From assembly GCA_033030425.1 (NCBI GenBank), contig JAUFSD010000015.1:1240001-1304000 (forward strand): a stretch of DNA of 64,000 nucleotides. The letters are read 5' to 3'. The stretch comes from Verpa conica (Eukaryota > Ascomycota > Pezizomycetes > Pezizales > Morchellaceae). The notes beneath the pieces are model-generated. The model was not told the origin of the DNA, did no database searches, and saw nothing but the letters and a program-made list of their open reading frames with translations. Position 1 is the stretch's first letter. Every line of letters begins with the position of its first letter. A program made the translations under genes and the position numbers. This document shows positions 25,077-37,822 of this stretch, one piece after another.

Positions 25077-27494
25077 AGATGGAATATTATCTAGAGCTAT
25101 TTGGAGTTGTATGGATGCGATAATACTATAGTCTAAATGCCGCAACTGGGTTGTTTGGCTCAATAAATTCTATTTAACGCATTTTTATTATTATTGATGA
25201 TTACTTGACAATACCGTGACAATAGTACTATTTAGGGCTTTCGTATTAATAATTACAGCGGATACGTAGAGATATCAATTACACAGGTTAAGCCTCCTTC
25301 TCACTCGCACAGCACGATATTACTTGGTATAACTCTAATAAAGGCTTCGGTATTATTGAGTTGCAAGCTTTACCGGCGCATATATTTAGTACTGTGTAGA
25401 GTAATCTTATCTTAGCATAGCACAAAGCCTACGAAATAGTTATAGCAAGGCCTTAACCGTATTAATTGTGATGAGCGGTCGCACACGACGTCAACAATTC
25501 CCTTCTCTAGTAACGCGGCAAGAAAGAAAGGGGGGATCCGGGGCCACCTTACCTGAGAAGGCAACTCCAACGTCTTGTGCGACCGACCACTCATGTCAAT
25601 TAATACGGTATCCCAAACTCTACTCTCCGACCCCATGCTGAAGTTAGAAGACTCATATTACTTTAAACCAGCGTATAGTAGCTTAGTGAATAAGGACTTC
25701 CAAAAAACGTTTCTATATGTCTAGGATACTAATTTAGCAAAAGAGCTATCTAATCACTATCCTGTGGCACTTCAAACCAGGAAAATGATCCGATTAAAGC
25801 ATTCGGGCTTTAGCCAATGTTGGGGCAACCGACAAGGATCCCCCATATGCACACGATAGACTGCATATTCCAGGTCTTTCACGCACGTGAATTATGTTTC
25901 TAGAAACAATACATTGATGGCACTTTTACCTTGCCAAGATCCTCTATGTCGTACGTCATCTACGTAACAGGTAGTTAGCAAGATCGATAGGAGGTTGGAA
26001 GGCTGGCGCTTACTGTGCTACAACTGCACCTAGCCGAGCATAATAAATATCACTCTAATAAGAAAGGCAAGTAGCTGAGGATCATTACGTGAAAAGCTTA
26101 ATACAGTTATTATAGAGGGGTTAAAAGCTAGGGCGGATAGCCGGGGGGGTACGTACCGGTGACGACTACTTTACGCCTTAACTTCATGGTATACCTACAA
26201 ATCTTAGGCTTCCAATCGTTATACCCCCCCCCCCCCGTACTTTTGTGGAGCTCAACATCCTTATTCGTATTCAGCTAATAGAATTTAATTATGTGGAATG
26301 TGTGTACTACCTCTGATGCTTTAATAATATACAGTTTCCGGTAGAATTATTGCGCAAAAACAGGGATTAGCGAGGGAGGGGTTTTGTGGGCCAGTACTAG
26401 AATCTACGTTGGGAGAGGGACATCAAATTCCAATCATATTCGTGAGTCCCCCCCTGGTGGCGTACTTTTGTACCAATTCTACCGGAGACCTATACTTGCA
26501 GGAGTTGCCTTAGGCAACAGGTGGATCACAACCTTTCATAGACAGTTCATTTTTACGAGTCCCAATAAGCTACATAGCAGTGCCCCCCCACAAAGTAGAT
26601 CCCCTTACTACCGAATCCTATTTCATGCACCGTTAGAAAAGCGGAGCCCCCGGGTCATCCTAGCTCATCATAATAGTCTACCTGAGGCTGAGATGATGTA
26701 GATAGTATGATAGGGCTACCCGAGCGCCTAATAGATTATAAACCAAACGGTCGGTCCGAATATCCTTGTCTGTCAATCTGAGCTTTTTTCTCTTTTTATG
26801 GTCACTTCTGAATGCGAGATCACTAGCGACAGCCTCGGTAGTCTGTAGATCTTACACTTGCGGAATGTGGTTTATCCTTGTATCAAGATCTATGGAAGCG
26901 CCACCAACGTAATATGAAACCTGTAGGGCAAGGAAGGAGTTATGGGTTCTCTATATGGCTATTTTCCGGTAAAGCAGTTGCGGGGTTGATGTTACTTGTA
27001 AGGAAGTCCAACTGATCTACAGCTTTCGGTAGACGAGGGTTTTATATAGATTTTCACATGAAATAGTTATTTTATTCGTCTGGAACTGTGATAGGGCTAC
27101 TGCCTGTAATTTTACACAGGTGAGGGAGATCTTATGGGCGTAAAACAACAGACCAGTAGAGTGTCTGCGAGAGAAATCGTCCCCGGAACCATGGGATAGA
27201 CAGTTAGGTTTTAGAAGTCATTGAAACTTTTCCCCTCTAACACTAATCGCACATATCCCCAAAGAATAGTAACTATATGCGCGAGGTAAACTATTGATGC
27301 TAGGCTTAAAGTCACTGAATTCAATATAATAGATTTCTATGTTTCAATCAAGAGTAATACAATTAATCCCAATAGACTAAGATACCAGTATCTCTCCTAA
27401 TACAAAATAATCCCACTTTCAGATCCGGCAACACCAACACTCCTCCGCACCCAGAACAGTATCGAGAGTCCATTACTAGCCTACTCTACACCCA
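25077..27494. other. Long intergenic region between cupin and P450
   Basis: About 2.4 kb without a supported gene. It has AT-rich stretches, a run of 13 C (26224-26236), a G-run followed by GTACGTAC at 26144-26156, and no credible exon chain. It looks like eroded non-coding DNA. Confidence 0.55.
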
Positions 27495-29373
27495 TTACTT
27501 ACGCATCTTAATCCTCACGAAAACATCCCAATAAATCTGAATTGCCCAGTTCTCAGTAACCAACGGCTTCTCAGGGTGTACAAAGCTGGGTATGAAATTC
27601 CTAAAGAACTAAACATCGTAAAAAAAGAAGTCACGTTAGCTATAATAAAACTCTTCCCTATCCAAGAACGCGAATATTTCAAGAAAACCTACCTCCATAC
27701 AAATCTTCTGCGTCTCCATTTTTGCTACATTCTTACCCAAACAGCTACGCTGTCCGTATCCGAAAGTGAGGAGAGACGCCTCCATTACCTTGGCCTTCTC
27801 TTCACTACACTCTAACCACCGCTCGGGTCTCCACTCGTTCACATCCTCGCCGTAGATCTCAGGTAGTCTATTCGTCACCCAAGGATTCGCAGCGATTTCT
27901 GTACCCGCGGGAGCATATATCCCGTAGATCTCCTCGCCCTCGGATATGATGCGCGGGAGTATCATGGGTGTTGAAGGAGAATGCCGAAAGACCTCTTTTA
28001 CGCACGCTTGGAAGTACGGCATAGACTGGATCTCATGGTATGTTGCTATTGGGGAGGAGAGTTTCCCGGCGGCCTCGAATTCGCTGATCTCGGTCATGAG
28101 TTTAGTGTAGACTGCCGGGCGCAGGAGTGGGAATGCAATCATGGGTGTCATGAACCCGGACGCGGAGTCGGTGGCAGCTACCATCATCACGAATGACTCG
28201 GCTTTGACTTCGTCCATTGTGATCAGGGTGCCGTCTTTATGAGTTGCTTGAAGAAGACTCTCGAGAATGTCGTTGTGTTTGCCTGGGATTGGGTTTTCGA
28301 AACGGTCTTTGAGTAGGCGGTCTCTGTGCTGTTTGAGCATAGAATTGTCAGTTCATAACACTTAATGCGGTGTTTATTGGACTGGGGGATGTAGAATACT
28401 TACTGCCATGATCTGGCCAGTCCCGGTGCTGTCGCCAGGTTTCGGCATGAAGATGTACCTCCCGAGTGCATTCGAAGTGAATATCTTTGCAAGCCAGGGC
28501 AATGCCGCAACAAAACCGGCAAAGGGCGCCATTGCGTGGAATTTCTTGATGAGGTTATCAATGTCGATACCGTTCTTGATGAAACCAATAGGTTGGCCGA
28601 AAGCAAGCTCAACAATCATATCGTATGCAAAAAATCTACAAATGTCAGATCTTTTTTTTTTGTCAAGTGAGCTGAATAGAACCTCTTGAGTTACCTTAGC
28701 CAGTTCGTCAAATCGAATACCACATCGCCTTTTCCGAATCGCTCCTTCAGTTGCTCAATCCACTCCGCAACCCGGGCATCAATCCTCGTTTCAAGCTTAA
28801 AAGCCGTGGCCGGAGAGAACTACCGGAATTAGCGTTTGTTCCACCCCCGAAGGGGAGGTTCACTTACTGAAGGAGCCAGAAGCTTCCTTCTGACAAGATG
28901 TTCACTTGCTCCGATGATCTGAAACGCAGGTCGCGTATTCCCCAAGATTGAAGTGTGGTAGAAGTCTGATTTCTCCGCATTTCGATGGTAGAACTTTGGC
29001 AGCAGTCTAGGATCATCAAAGACAATAAGGTTTGGGGCGATCCGCACAACAGGGCCTATTTACTCTATCAAAAACAGTTCTCCGGGGAAGAAAAGAAAAA
29101 AGATCTGTGTATATATCGTGGCTTACCGTATTTCTTGTGTAGGTTGTATTCTAACACGTGTGCTTGCTTAGTTCCAAGCAGCCATAGTTTGTAAAAGTCC
29201 GTGACGCTGCCCCAGAATGGGCCTGGGAACTTCCTGAGCGGGTGGAAGTAGCGGTTGTAGATTGAGTTGATGAGCACGATTCCGGCGAGTGCTCCAAAGA
29301 TGGTTGATATGGGAGCGCTACGGGCCAGCGTAATAAAAGACTCGGCTGTGGATGAGATGGTACACATCGTCAC
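27495..29373 (-). CDS. Cytochrome P450 monooxygenase
   Basis: Six exons: 29373-29127, 29055-28868, 28819-28695, 28635-28404, 28328-27693, 27608-27495 (1542 nt, 513 residues, normal length). An N-terminal membrane anchor (about 20-40) precedes the proline hinge FHPLRKFPGPFWG. The I-helix reads AATDSAS (315-321) instead of the usual AGxDTT, with Ser in place of the acid-alcohol Thr. ExxR is EVFR (376-379), PERW follows, and the heme loop is FGYGQRSCLG with Cys460. The sequence style is that of fungal pisatin-demethylase/benzoate-hydroxylase-like P450s. It should sit in the ER membrane and hydroxylate or otherwise oxidise the polyketide using a P450 reductase. The 3' exon is essential: reading through intron 5 would stop shortly after the heme region. 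Confidence 0.94.
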
Positions 29374-32300
29374 AAAGAGGTAACAAGTGAATTATGATCA
29401 ACTTGTTGGTGCCCCTCAGACAGATTGAAGGGAAGCAAGAGGTACTTTATCAGCTTCGCGAAATGTCGAACGAGAAGAAATCAGAGTAATCATGCATAAG
29501 TAGGCTGTAGTTGAGGGTACCGGGATTGTGGACCCTTGTTTATCTGTATATTGTGCCTCATTCTGTCTCTCTTAACACTCTGCAACGATAGCTAGGAGAG
29601 CCTATGTAGCGTTTGTGATATCAATAGTCTAAAGCTACATGTATTGAGCCACCTTGCCTACAAAACGGTTACTTTTCCAGTCAGCTAGGATAGAACAAAA
29701 TGCATAACCCGGAACCGCCCTGTACATACTTCTCCATATATGGCAGCTACGAATCAGAAACTCCAAATGTGAAGGCTGCACGAGTACTCCAATGCACCGC
29801 CAGTACCAGGCTCAGTGAAAAAACAAAGCTAAACGGGCCTTCCGAATATGATCTACACCAGGATTCCTAGCGGGGCGACGGGGCGCCTCAGATCGCTTCA
29901 CATCTATTGAGAAAAACCCAACCCTAGAATAGAAGGTGCAATGCAAATCGGTACCAGTAGAGAAACTAGAACGTCTTGGAGCCGACGGATTCACCAGAAG
30001 TAGCCAGTCAAAGAGGCCGAGGCCCTGCAGGCGCTTGAGTCTTTGGGGGCTTCCCACTAGAGATCTGGCTTAACTGAAGATACCGACAAAGCCTGTCCTG
30101 ATGTGGGCATTAACCGTGGTTGTACAATAGTATATTGGTACACTTCGATCTAGCCGCTGGTAACTTGCGCTTAAGCGCCTTTGGAATTCCCCGCTGTGAA
30201 AGTCTAGAAGAACCAAAGTTTAGCTATCCCAGGGTGTGTTTGAGGGGAGGACATCAGGGTGTGCTGTAAAGTACGTTACTATATTAAATGATAAATTCAT
30301 TCATTCATTCAGTACGTTACTATAGTTTTCAAAGATTGTAACAAGTCCTACTGGTAATTGCAGTTACCACGTTAGTTGTGATTGATCTATGTCTGAGGTA
30401 AAAACACTGCCTTGTAATATTATAGGTCTGTATCTACTTTTGACCTCGCGATTAACTAAATGTTTTGTCTTGGGGCTCGGATGAAGAAATAAAACAAAGT
30501 TTTTTAGACTCGAAACAATTAAACGAGTGATATTCTATGACTCCAAAGCACCAATAGAGACGTTACACAGTGGGCTTACAAGAACCCTCAGCCCCCATCC
30601 CGATAGACCAATGATAGCCCCACTCTTGAATACCTCAGTGCCCCCCAATAAAAACATACACGGCCAGCCCCTCCGCAACTGCCAAGACCAGTCAGATCCA
30701 AGATTATCTCACCTCGTTTCCTTTATTTCCCCCCGGCGTTTAGTTATCCATCTACATAGCCAAGAGCCTCCCCCTAGAAAAAAATGAGGGATAATACCTG
30801 TAAGCCCCGCAATCTACCGACACCTATCAATGATATCATAGATAATAGCGATACATTCCCTGCGACGACTCTTCCGCTGCATACACCAATCAAAACCTAC
30901 AACGCTAGACATAAGGTACTTATCAAAGTTCATGCGCGTAGTAAATTGAAACACTAATACTACCAAGTATACACAGTTCTCGACTATACTACAAATCTGT
31001 TTTCGATTGTATCTGCCCGCAATTAAGGTAAAATACTCAAGGGTCTACCCTTGCTCGACATGGATGCTTCTTCACATGGAAGTCTTCCATGCATGAACCA
31101 CATGCCTTGTGTGATCGACCGCGTTAGGAAGGACCATGGTTATATAAGATACTTTCTGGAAACGGCATATACTTTAACTAATTGTTTCACTCCCGCTATC
31201 TGAGAAGCTGCTTCACATGTAGAATGGAGCATTGTTTATGCTAGGCGCCTGTACTTTAATTGTTTCCTGAATGTCTCGAGTACATTTTAGTATACTTTTT
31301 GGGATAACAATCACTTGTAAACGACACCCTCAGTGTGGGGGGCCATTATAACTCATACTTGACTCCGCTGGCATCCGAGCTATGCGTACTTTTCAGACCA
31401 AGACAGCGCCAAGACCAAGGCGTTTCGTGACACTTTCCAGAACAGCTGTCACGGAAAGCGACTTATTACGGCGATTGATAAACCACCAGCTGTGACTGGA
31501 CACCAAGTGTCAGCTCCAACTAAGGCAATGAAATACTTGAGGCATGAAGGGCGCCAATTGTTTTGTTTACCTAATTATGTCTGGAGTGGAGTTCTGAGGT
31601 CAGCCAGCCGGGATAAATAGAAACCAATATAAAATACCGCAGCAAGAAGTAAATTGCTAAAAAAGGCTAGAGCTGAAGTCCGGTAAGTTCTTGCGCAATC
31701 GGCTATGATCATGAGCATGTCTTTGCCGCAATCATGGCGTCGCAGCCACGTCCTGATGAAGTAAATATAGGCTTCGACACTAAAATGATCGGCTACTAAG
31801 CATACTTCATGGGTTATTGCACCATCAACTCTAATTTTCAGATGTGAATGGCTGATCACTCCCCCCCTCGGATATCTCCTACCCTGTGCGTGAGGAGATC
31901 TAGATAGCTGCGCCCTGCTAGCTTGGTCTTTGGATAGTAGCAGATAACGCAACTACTTGATATGATATCCCTGTAATATCAAAGGAGTCCTAGAGTGGGG
32001 CATGTGAGAAACGGAGGAACTGTATTGGTTACCCACCTCCGACAGGATTCGCAGGAAACGGTTATTCGCAATCGAGATGAGTGCGGGGTGTGTGTGTGTT
32101 GAATGCAACGGGCGCCTGTAGATGCATAGAAGGTTTCCGGAGCTTCTTCGTCTTTTTCTACAGGTGACACAGTTTTCTATTATTATTATTCTTCATTCTT
32201 TTGGTTATGAGTGGACCTTCACCTGGGTGAATGTGTATAGCACTCCGAGCGGCAAAAAGAAAACTATCAGCTAGATGGACGGAGATCGATATTAGAATCT

Positions 32301-32560
32301 CGTGTAGCAAGGGTTAAGCTTTAGGCACAGCCCAAAAGTGAAGAATAAGCAGCAGAAGCGAGGGTTTGCATTAGCAGTTGGGATTCTGGTATTGCTCTTA
32401 AAAACGCCTCATCCCTCCTCGTTTGTCTACCGCCAGTGTACTTCTCACCCTATTGGATATTTGCACTTATTCTTTAATTACACTCTACCAAGATTCTGCG
32501 AAGCCTAAGAGTTGCTAAACGGAAGAAGCACTAAGCAATCAATCAACCAACCAGCACATA
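29374..32560. other. Long intergenic region, P450 to membrane-protein gene
   Basis: About 3.2 kb between divergent genes. No gene is supported; the longest open frame (31575-31952, minus) has no domain. Small repeats: ATTC x4 at 30295-30310, flanked by a 14-bp direct repeat AGTACGTTACTATA (30270-30283 and 30311-30324). Confidence 0.55.
30270..30324. repeat. 14-bp direct repeat around an ATTC microsatellite
   Basis: Two copies of AGTACGTTACTATA (30270-30283 and 30311-30324) enclose 27 bp containing four ATTC units. It could be a small duplication or a footprint; no element is recognisable inside. Confidence 0.6.
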
Positions 32561-33805
32561 ATGGGCCCCGATAATATTCAGTTCGGGTTGATGGTCTTCT
32601 TCACAATCTTGACGGCCATCATTCCTATATCGAGATGGTACATCATGAGACATCAGGCCGAGACGATGACCGATAAAATCAGCTCAGGCTTGTTCTACTT
32701 TAGCTCTATGCTGGCGTTTGGGATCACGATAACGCTTGCCTACAAGTCCCACGAGGGCATTAAGTTAGCTGAGATACTGCAAGAGCCAGAGCTCACCTAC
32801 GCACTGCTCGGCACAAGGTTCATCAAGGTAAGTTCATGAGAGATCCTTTCGTCTATGATCATAGAGCTCAACTAACGATGCGCAAAGATGTTCTTTATCC
32901 TAGGGATTATCTATCTCACCTCTCTTTGGACTATCAAGGGTGCTTTCTTAGCATTCTACTGGCGTCTATTCGCCAGAGGACAAAGCAGATTGTTATGGAT
33001 TCTTTACGCTGCCGTCGGGATATGGGCAAGTGCTTCAGTCGGCTGCTTCTTCTATTTCGTCTTCTGGTGTTTCCCAATCGAGAACAACTGGTAAGTATCC
33101 ATACACTTAATACACCACCATCCAACTAACACACTCCAGGTCCCCCGACCCAGTGATCTTCTCAACATGCTCCGTACTCCCAAGCCTAACACACAACACC
33201 GTCACAGTATTTCTCAACATCTTCACAGACGTCATAGGTACCTCTCTCCTCCCCCGCATAAAAAAAAAAAACACCAGATAATCCTAACACATATATATAT
33301 ATATACAGTCTTACTCGTACCCCTCTTCATCATCTCCTCTCTACAGCTCCCCAGACGCGAAAAACTCGGCCTCGTCGGTGTCTTCGCAGTCGGTAGCGTA
33401 TCAATCATCTCCTCCGCAACACGGTACTCCGTCATCCATAAATTCATCACAAACCCTCCGTTGACGCCGGCGGGACTCAGGACCCAGGAACTGTGGTCCG
33501 TCATCGAGTTGCTGTCCGCTATGCTCGCGTATACCCTTCCGGCGTTTAGGGTCCTTATTAAGCGCAGAGCTAAGGCGAAGACGGAGAGGGGTACGACGGG
33601 ACTCTCGGGATCTCATATCAGTGCTGCCACCTCGAAGAATCAGACGACTACGTCGAATAAGGGCGCGATATATGTTCGTCATGATATCGACGTAAAGTCG
33701 TTGAATGAGAGTACGGCGACGGATGAAGAGCAGGGTTTGGAGTTGGCTAATGTGCGCAGGGATAATAGTAATGATGGATTAGTGTTCCCTTCATCTCGAC
33801 GGTAG
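32561..33805 (+). CDS. Seven-helix fungal rhodopsin-domain membrane protein
   Basis: Four exons: 32561-32827, 32888-33090, 33140-33237, 33309-33805 (1065 nt, 354 residues). Seven hydrophobic helices can be counted: about 7-28, 42-62, 90-115, 122-150, 170-200, 212-235 and 255-278. A polar, Ser/Thr-rich cytosolic tail follows. This is the layout of the large fungal integral-membrane family with a rhodopsin-like domain (related to the membrane part of Pth11-type receptors); no CFEM domain is present at the N-terminus. Ligand and function of this family are mostly unknown; a transport or sensing role is inference. It is divergent from the P450 and upstream of the first FAD oxidase in the same direction. 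Intron 3 contains a TA dinucleotide tract. Confidence 0.85.
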
Positions 33806-35325
33806 ATATTGGAAGTTGATAGAGGGGGGGGGGTAAAAATTGATTGGTTTTTCTTGGTTTGGTCTTTCGTTTGTGGGTTTGTACATGCATGGTCATGTCT
33901 CGATTAATTGGGAGTTTGTGTGTTTCTTGGGGCTTTTTTGGTGTATATTTTATCTATATGGAACTAGGGAGGAGATGCTGGTTAAGAGTAATTTCCTTTT
34001 TTTTTTTAACTCTTGGTGGGATTGGGGTTTTGTTGCTTGTGGCTGGGGGTTTCCGTATTACAATCTAGAGTCTACCTCCAATACAAGGGATTAAAACATA
34101 AATTAGCGATTAGACCGAGGATTCTGAGTGCAATGAATAATAAACTTATATCTGATGGTAATGATATATACATCGTCAATATATATTATAGGTTTACAGA
34201 GCCTCGACGCTGTATATTTCAAAGTCAATGATAGGACGAGTCAGTTCAAACAGGTGGTCATGTCCTAGCTAATTACGGGGTCCTCCTACGACCACGAATT
34301 AAGATAAAAGCGAATCAGACCTATAAAATAATATGATTAACAGGAATAAAACGGATAAAACAGGGTCAAATTCTAATTTAAAACTTTTGTTTCTTACCAA
34401 TAAACACATTTGACACAAGACGGATACCAAAGCTCTCTTAACAGTTCAACTTCACCATTAACTCCACTCTAGTCTGAGATAAGGGTACGATTTCACATAG
34501 GACCCTAATCTTGCACTCTCACCCCTTGCAATACGATCCAACCATAAAAAAAACCATAGCATCTAACAGTCCCCAATCAATCCAGCACACGTCATGCATC
34601 CACAATCTCAGGCTGATTTAGAGATATAGTACCACACCGAACTTCATGGCAGTTGTTAAATAAGGTATGTAGTTGAGAGTTTTTACAGTACGTGTAACAC
34701 CAAAAGTCCCGATGCATGAACCAGGATATGAACCCCACCTATATTACCCCTCCCCGCGGGGATGATATTATTCGCTTTCCAATTCTAGATGTCAAGCTTA
34801 CGTCTGACGAAAAGATGATCATTAATCATTTTTCCGGGGGGGAGTATAGATGTGGGGGACAATGTGGCTATGTTTTTTAGTTGCGAATTTTAGATGTTTC
34901 TATTCCCGAGAGACTGGTACTCAAACATATCAAGTCAAAGCCCTCCTCCCCCGATGCATGTTTAAGGCGCATGGGTATGGGGGCCGTGTTTTGGCGCTCG
35001 GGATCTACACCGTTCTAGGATATTGGAGATCTACGAACGTGCCCTAGGCAAGTAATATCCGCATCTACTAAACGTTATTACTACATTCCTGGGGTAATAT
35101 AGCGCCTTTCCTCACCTGTATGTTTGGTCAGAAGGTTTGACTAAAAGAGAAGGCTGATTCTCCCTATACGCGCTTAAGTAGTAGTTTTAGGAACCCGCTT
35201 TGGTACTATGACCGACAACCCTAACCCTACTCTCTCGCCTTTCTTGTATTCCTACGCGCGGTAGGAACTAAGTAGCTTAACGCCGTGAGCTCTATTCTCA
35301 ATAGGGGGTTATACCTCAGGGGTGT

Positions 35326-35342
35326 AAACGTCCTGGACGTTT
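35326..35342. promoter_or_regulatory. 17-bp inverted repeat upstream of FAD oxidase 1
   Basis: AAACGTCC-T-GGACGTTT: two perfect 8-bp arms around one base, about 195 bp upstream of the ATG at 35536. The short symmetrical form suits a dimeric regulator, but this is inferred. Confidence 0.35.
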
Positions 35343-35377
35343 TTAGGAAAGTCAATACCGTTGAGATGGCAAGATTA

Positions 35378-35413
35378 CGGATTTTAGAGTTATCGCGATA
35401 GCTCTAAAATCCG
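35378..35413. promoter_or_regulatory. 36-bp near-perfect palindrome upstream of FAD oxidase 1
   Basis: Outer arms CGGATTTTAGAG and CTCTAAAATCCG are perfect complements. The centre is the self-complementary TATCGCGATA; only one base pair (T/G) is mismatched. It lies about 122 bp upstream of the oxidase ATG, where a regulator could bind or a cruciform could form. Confidence 0.5.
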
Positions 35414-35535
35414 GGGGGAGATGAAATAAAAGAAAATCCTTACGCTGTAAACCCCCCTATCAACATTTCGAAACCTATAAGTACTCAAAGAGCAAAAGAT
35501 TAAACACAGTCACAGAACGAAAACAAACCAACACA

Positions 35536-37180
35536 ATGACTATCGAAAAAACCATCGCAAAAAGTATCGCCCAAGAGCTCGGGCCAAAGCTCAGTCCTAC
35601 CGCATCAATCCACGAAATCTCTAGCCCGGAGGATTTTGAAAAGGCTTTTGTATCATGGTCTGGTTTCAATAAGAAGGAGCCTTCAGCAGTCGTCAAGATC
35701 GCCACAGAGGAGGACGCGGTACAAACAGTGAGTAAACAAAACAACATAAAAAGAGCCTGCAGGACTAACCTACGAACCTAGGTACTCTGGGCAACCTCAA
35801 ACTCCGTTCCATTCGCCGTCAAGGGAGGCGGACACAGCGTCTTCTGCACGATCGGGAAAGAGGGAATCATCATCGATCTTACCAACTTCAACAAAGTCAC
35901 TGTTCACGAAACCACCGTCGACGTACAAGGCGGCACGCTCACAGAAGACCTGATTTCGGCTGTTTTTAAGCATGGGCGTTGTGTCGGTACGTAGCCAGAT
36001 TGAGTAATATAACTTCCCCCCGAGACCAGTTTTGCTAAACGTTTCTGAATCTCCAGCTGCGGGCACATGCGATAAGGTCGGAGTTACCGGCGCGACTCTC
36101 GGTGGAGGAGTTGGGCCTATTCAAGGCGTTCACGGAATGATGATCGATAACCTCATCTCAGCACGAGTAGTCACTGCCGACGGAGTGCTCGTCCAAGCCT
36201 CCAAGACGGAAAACCCAGATCTCTTTTGGGCCTTGAGAGGCGCCGGGCAGCGGTTCGGACTGGTCACGGGGATGACCTACAAAACCCACGAATTAACCTC
36301 GCTCGGTAGCGCCGACGGCAGTATCTGGAACGGGATGTTGATTTGGGGAGAACACCAGCTAGAGCAGTTGACCAATGTCATTGATACCTTCAGCTGGAAT
36401 AAACACACAACGGCGTATTTCGGGATGATATGTATTCCACCTACATTCCAGGTAACTCACAATCCTTTAGCTAGTTATGAACAATAAGCTGATTTTGGAT
36501 AGCCGACAATTGTGACCTTCCTCCTGTTCTTCGGGAGTGATGAGGAAGCAGACGTATACTTCGAGCCAATACTCTCTCTAGGCCCACTTGTGAAGCAGAC
36601 ACAACGCATCCCTTACAACCTCATCAACATGCTCGAGAAGCCGCAGCAGGAGCTGGGCGGCTATAAGTCGCAATTCGGCGCTGGCGTGCAAACAGTCAAG
36701 CCAAAAACAATGGTCGAGATCTATAAGAAATTCTCAGAATTCGTAACGGCTCATCCGGATGCGCTGAGGAGTGCCGTAGTCGTTGAGATATTCGGAATGG
36801 ATAAAGTCCGAGAGATTGATCCTGAAAGCACCGCGTTCCCCCATCGTGATGTGAACTTCTGGACGTGAGTGTGTTCCTGGTTTATAATAACTTTGCTTTT
36901 TTGGAGATTGTTACTAAGTGTCTTTGAAAGGTTCCCACTCGCCTGGTATGATGATCCAGCGGCGGAAGCTGATGCGACGAAGTTTGGCAATGAGGTTCGT
37001 CAGTTGTTTAGGGATGCGGACTCGAGGGATAAGTTGACTGCGTATGTGAACTTCAACCGTGGGGATGAAAGTAATGTTGCTACTTATGGGTCGGAGGAGA
37101 GAGTTGAGAGGCTGTTGGGCTTGAAGAGGAAGTGGGATCCAAAGGGGGTCTTTGGGCAGTTGGTGGCACAGCTTGGATGA
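35536..37180 (+). CDS. FAD-linked oxidase, BBE type, no signal peptide
   Basis: Five exons: 35536-35727, 35782-35986, 36057-36451, 36503-36864, 36931-37180 (1404 nt, 467 residues). The PCMH-type FAD domain has FAVKGGGHS with His82 and GTCDKVGVTGATLGGG with Cys137, the two residues that carry bicovalent FAD in berberine-bridge-type enzymes. NPDLFWALRGAG follows. The C-terminal BBE segment (YVNFNRGDESN...KRKWDPKGVF) is complete. There is no signal peptide (MTIEKTIAKSIAQELG), so it is probably cytosolic. Such enzymes oxidise alcohols or make C-C/C-O bonds by hydride abstraction. It shares all four intron positions and phases with the second oxidase 2.3 kb downstream. Confidence 0.94.
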
Positions 37181-37802
37181 GCTCTTGTTTTTCTCCTGTG
37201 GCGTCTTTTATGTAACTGGGTTGAAACATAGTAATCACGTAGGAAGAAACAAAATGATAAGCCGGCTGGCAGTAATTGATGATTATATCCTAGAGTAGAC
37301 CTTACTCCTGCGTTTCCAATTTAGAGACTTTGTGTGAATTTCACCTGGAAATTGTTGGTTCACAAGGTGTCACTCGGGTTTCTAGCACAAGTCCTTCTAC
37401 CAAGAACGCAAAGGTGTATTGAACTCTGGTTAAAACTCACCCTCAACTAATCTGTATTACTACACGTCTGAAGTCATTCTATAGCTCGATTATTTATAGC
37501 TTTCAGATTTTAGAGATGGCAGGTGGTATGGAACTAAGTAGGCAAATTCTGTTTCAGGAGGGAATGAAACACTTTGGTGTGCCCATTCCGTATGTAATAG
37601 AAAAACCCAGAGCCATTAGGCAAAGCACAAGGCACGACATCACCAAACATCCATTACTCAAAGACCTAAAAAGCTTCTTAGATAAGATAAAACAAAGACA
37701 GTAGGCCCAACTTCTATAGAACCCGAGTAAGTCTAAATTATTCTCCAAGTAAAGCTCCCCTACGCTACCTTAGACCGTAACATTTGCGGCACATTGCCAA
37801 CT

Positions 37803-37822
37803 CAGATCAGATCAGATCAGAT
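37803..37822. repeat. CAGAT pentanucleotide microsatellite
   Basis: Four tandem CAGAT units. Simple-sequence repeat with no coding context. Confidence 0.8.

Larger units (their letters stand above)
33806..35535. other. Intergenic, with palindromes before the FAD oxidase
   Basis: The 5' part is the 3' flank of the membrane-protein gene, with a G10 run (33824-33833) and T-rich DNA. The middle is AT-rich with no gene. The last 250 bp holds two strong inverted repeats, listed separately. Confidence 0.6.

Noticed and set aside
31575..31952. 125-codon minus-strand frame in the long P450/membrane-protein spacer
   Set aside because: No domain, mixed composition, no splice partners; probably chance.
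37516..37704. 62-codon plus-strand frame (ELSRQILFQEGMKHFG)
   Set aside because: Possible acceptor before it but no upstream exon or known domain; not enough to call a gene.
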